NCBI GenBank assembly: GCA_012522285.1
Contig: JAAYKS010000293.1
Location: forward strand, 1-9,941
Direction of reading: 5' to 3'
From: Clostridiaceae bacterium
GTDB taxonomy: Bacteria > Bacillota > Clostridia > Saccharofermentanales > UBA5734
DNA length: 9,941 nt
Below the pieces are notes generated by a model. That model saw nothing but the letters and a program-made list of their open reading frames with translations. It was not told where the DNA came from and searched no databases. Both the position numbers and the translations under genes were made by a program. Positions 8,393-9,941 of the stretch are shown here, piece by piece; positions within the stretch are counted from its first letter, which is position 1; every line of letters begins with the position of its first letter.

Positions 8393-8653
8393 TTAGAAAA
8401 CGGGATTTCCCAGATAGGCCGCGATCGCTTCGACCGCCTCGTTCTCGTCCGGCCCTTCGGCCGTCAGGTCCAGTTCCATGTTGTTTTCGATGCCCAGGGA
8501 CATAACCCCCAGCAGACTCTTGGCATTGGCCCTGCGCTCGCCGCGATAGAGCCAGATACCGGAACGGTATTTAGAAGCTTTCTGGATCAAAACGGCGACC
8601 GCTTTCATCTGCAGGGCTTCTTCGCAATTGAACGACACTTTTTTGGAAACCAT
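8393..8653 (-). CDS. HPr-family protein lacking the active-site histidine (Crh-like)
   Basis: An 86-residue protein of the HPr fold. Canonical HPr carries phosphate on His15 in the sugar phosphotransferase system; HPr and its paralogue Crh are also phosphorylated on Ser46 by HPr kinase to serve as CcpA corepressors. Here the LHARPA motif reads LQMKAV, with Gln15 in place of His15 and Lys17 in place of Arg17, while the Ser46 region NAKSLLGVMSLG (43-54) and TAEGPDENEAVEAI near the end are well kept. Gln15 is exactly the residue in B. subtilis Crh. The protein therefore should not carry PTS phosphate but could be a regulatory substrate of HPr kinase. The start is ATG at 8653, with GGAGGAG about five bases upstream. 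It is first after a strong promoter, ahead of uvrC. Orthology to Crh, as opposed to independent loss of His15, is unproven, so I give no symbol. Confidence 0.9.
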   Translation of the reverse strand: MVSKKVSFNCEEALQMKAVAVLIQKASKYRSGIWLYRGERRANAKSLLGVMSLGIENNMELDLTAEGPDENEAVEAIAAYLGNPVF

Positions 8654-8707
8654 TGTTACTCCTCCGGAATACCTCGGGGGGCGGGGCCGGGCAGATCCGC
8701 CAGGGGG

Positions 8708-8725
8708 AGCCCAGTCGTGTGGGCT
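8708..8725 (-). other. Hairpin in the leader of the HPr-like gene
   Basis: In the predicted leader (about 8732 to 8654) the minus strand has AGCCCA-CACGAC-TGGGCT, a perfect 6-base stem with a 6-base loop, within about ten bases of the expected 5' end. A C-rich stretch follows and then the GGAGGAG ribosome binding site. It may stabilise the 5' end; I recognise no riboswitch. Confidence 0.35.
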
Positions 8726-8738
8726 GTAGTGCATTGTA

Positions 8739-8768
8739 AGTATAGGATGATCCCGAGAGGGTTGTCAA
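8739..8768 (-). promoter_or_regulatory. Strong sigma-A type promoter upstream of the HPr-like gene
   Basis: The minus strand reads TTGACA (8768-8763), an 18-base spacer, then TATACT (8744-8739): a perfect -35 and five of six matches at -10. It lies in the 138-base gap between rimI and the HPr-like gene. Predicted transcription starts near 8732, leaving a leader of about 79 bases. It probably drives the HPr-like gene, uvrC and the metallophosphoesterase. No cre-like operator was recognised around it. Confidence 0.75.
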
Positions 8769-8791
8769 CATAACCAAATCCAAGGACGGGA

Positions 8792-9265
8792 TCAGGGCAG
8801 ATTGCATGAAAAATCGAGGTTTTCTCCCGCTTCCAGCCGCATAATCAGCGCATCTTCGCCGGTGTCTTCATAATATCCCGGCCGAACGGCGACCGTCCGG
8901 AATCCCGCTGCCGTATACAGTTCGATTGCGGGGGCGTTGCCCGCGCGGACTTCGAGGACGACTGCCGTCGCGCCTTCCCCGCGGGCCGATCGGATCGCAG
9001 CGTCAAGCAGCAGACGCGCGATACCCCGGCGACGATAGACCGGGCGGACGGCCAGATTCATGATCTGGGCTTCGTCGAATACCGTCCACCAATGGATGCA
9101 TCCGGCCGCCTCCCCCTCCTCTTCCGCGAGCAGGACGCGGGCTGCCAGATTGCTGCCGAGTTCCGCGCAGATCGCGTCCCAGCTCCAGGTAAGGCGCATC
9201 GATTTCGATAAAATCGCGTAGACTGTCTCCGTGTCATCCGGTCCGGCCGGACGAAGCATCGTCAT
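8792..9265 (-). CDS. rimI: GNAT acetyltransferase, RimI type (ribosomal protein S18 N-acetyltransferase)
   Basis: Predicted to transfer acetyl from acetyl-CoA to the N-terminal amine of ribosomal protein bS18. The 157 residues match family length. Visible GNAT features are IMNLAVRPVYRRRGIARLLL (68-87), which holds the acetyl-CoA pyrophosphate loop RRRGIA, then LEVRAGNAPAIELYTAAGF (104-122) with the candidate catalytic pair Glu105 and Tyr117, and PGYYEDTGEDALIM (129-142). The start is ATG at 9265, overlapping the tsaB stop as ATGA; ATG at 9259 and 9289 are alternatives, and none has a clear ribosome binding site, consistent with coupling to tsaB. The tsaB-rimI neighbourhood is widely conserved and supports the RimI call over other GNAT families. 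The C-terminal tail after residue 145 is not part of the fold. Confidence 0.9.
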   Translation of the reverse strand: MTMLRPAGPDDTETVYAILSKSMRLTWSWDAICAELGSNLAARVLLAEEEGEAAGCIHWWTVFDEAQIMNLAVRPVYRRRGIARLLLDAAIRSARGEGATAVVLEVRAGNAPAIELYTAAGFRTVAVRPGYYEDTGEDALIMRLEAGENLDFSCNLP

Positions 9266-9941
9266 CGGTCGAGCGAGGGCGGCTGCCATGCCGATGCGTC
9301 GATGCCGCGCATCCGCTCCGCCTGGGATCGTCCGAGATAGAACGGCAGGAGTGTCTGCGGCGCAAATCCGTCCGGGTCGGTCCGATAGCGCACGAGCGCA
9401 GCCTGTCCGATCCACACCGCCGAGCGTTCCCGGTGTGCAGGCGGTCCTATACGGTCCGCGCCCATCCGCAGGGCCGCTCGCTCCCCCATCCAATCGGCCG
9501 CGTCCCCGCAAAACACGACGGGTCGCTCTCCGGGCAGGGTAGCCAATGACTCCACCAGCGCGTCCGCGGACAGCGCTGCGGGGGCAAGTACCGGTGCCCC
9601 GTCCAGAAACACCTGTGCATACACCCGGTCGTTCCGCGCGTCGATCACCGGGCAGACCAGTTCGCCGGTTCTATCGGAAAGCGGCCATGCGAGAGACTCG
9701 AGCGAGGTCACCCCGACCGCGGGACGGCCGGAGGCATACGCCATCCCCTGCACCGTGGCGACTCCGATGCGGATGCCGGTACACGACCCCGGTCCGGTCG
9801 CACAGGCGTACAGCCCGATGTCCGAAAACCCGGCTCCCGCGTCCGCCAGGAGGCGCAGGATCATCGGAAGAAAGGTCGCAGAATGGGCGCCGCCCTCTTC
9901 GGACAGGACCGCGAGCGGGCAATCGTCGTCCAGTAATGCGC
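9262..9941 (-). CDS. tsaB: TsaB, tRNA N6-threonylcarbamoyladenosine synthesis protein (5' end outside window)
   Basis: Non-catalytic partner of TsaD in the complex that makes t6A at position 37 of tRNAs reading ANN codons. The open frame continues unbroken to the window edge; 225 residues are visible, and only the first ~10-20 (with the usual LAIDTS) are missing. Upstream of the internal ATG at 9864 the frame encodes LLDDDCPLAVLSEE and HSATFLPMI, matching the family's HSERL.PMI segment, so that ATG is not the start. Next come ATGPGSCTGIRIGVATVQG (visible residues about 47-65), the ASKHA-fold signature of TsaB, and GVTSLESLAWPL. The C-terminal part with PFYLGRSQAERM is also typical. Its stop overlaps rimI by four bases. 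TsaE often precedes it but would lie outside the window. Confidence 0.93.
   Translation of the reverse strand, partial: ALLDDDCPLAVLSEEGGAHSATFLPMILRLLADAGAGFSDIGLYACATGPGSCTGIRIGVATVQGMAYASGRPAVGVTSLESLAWPLSDRTGELVCPVIDARNDRVYAQVFLDGAPVLAPAALSADALVESLATLPGERPVVFCGDAADWMGERAALRMGADRIGPPAHRERSAVWIGQAALVRYRTDPDGFAPQTLLPFYLGRSQAERMRGIDASAWQPPSLDR

Noticed and set aside
8654..8734. A longer HPr-like reading frame starting at ATG 8734 (27 extra residues).
   Set aside because: The extra residues are unlike any HPr N terminus and sit in the leader; ATG 8653 has GGAGGAG and matches the family start.
6239..8773. An 844-codon open frame on the plus strand opposite the metallophosphoesterase, uvrC and the HPr-like gene.
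   Set aside because: It lies antisense to well-recognised proteins, its translation has no recognisable domain and is rich in Arg, His, Gly and Pro as expected of GC-rich antisense frames, and it crosses three genes and a gap.
9266..9511. A longer rimI frame starting at 9511.
   Set aside because: The extra 82 residues overlap tsaB in another frame and are low-complexity; GNAT homology begins at about 9259.

Overview
The window is a gene-dense, GC-rich (roughly 60% by eye) stretch of chromosome. All ten genes lie on the minus strand, so transcription runs from high to low coordinates. The gene set points to a GC-rich member of the Firmicutes, most likely a clostridial lineage: RemA (DUF370), a YicC/YloC-type RNase next to gmk and rpoZ, the dimeric one-chain glycyl-tRNA synthetase, pyruvate phosphate dikinase, an HPr-family protein and AGGAGG-type ribosome binding sites. 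No rRNA marker is present, so the placement is inference.

Layout in transcription order. (1) 9941-8792: the end of a tsaB-rimI pair (tRNA t6A synthesis; ribosomal protein S18 acetylation), joined by an ATGA overlap; tsaB lacks its 5' end at the window edge. (2) 8791-8654: a 138-base gap with a very good sigma-A type promoter (TTGACA-N18-TATACT) and a leader of about 80 bases with a small hairpin. (3) 8653-5724: an HPr-like gene whose active-site histidine is replaced by glutamine (Crh-like), then uvrC and a metallophosphoesterase, the last two overlapping by one base. (4) 5723-5621: a 103-base gap with a second promoter (TTGAAG-N17-TATAAT) and a perfect 14-base palindrome at the predicted transcription start. 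(5) 5620-1932: yicC, remA, gmk, rpoZ and glyS, tightly packed and mostly overlapping. (6) 1931-1869: a 63-base gap with a perfect inverted repeat (TTTACA-TAT-TGTAAA). (7) 1868-1: ppdK, cut off at the window edge after 622 codons.

The genes are mostly housekeeping: RNA turnover (yicC), nucleotide supply (gmk), transcription (rpoZ), translation (glyS, rimI, tsaB), repair (uvrC) and pyrophosphate-linked pyruvate/PEP conversion (ppdK). RemA and the Crh-like protein are the regulatory members. I see no mobile element, CRISPR array, tRNA, rRNA or intrinsic terminator with a U-tract, and no convincing new multi-gene system. The points most worth a second look are the Crh-like HPr, the long acidic extension of omega, the two palindromes next to promoter-like or gene-start regions, and a substitution in a normally invariant PPDK active-site motif at the very edge of the window.
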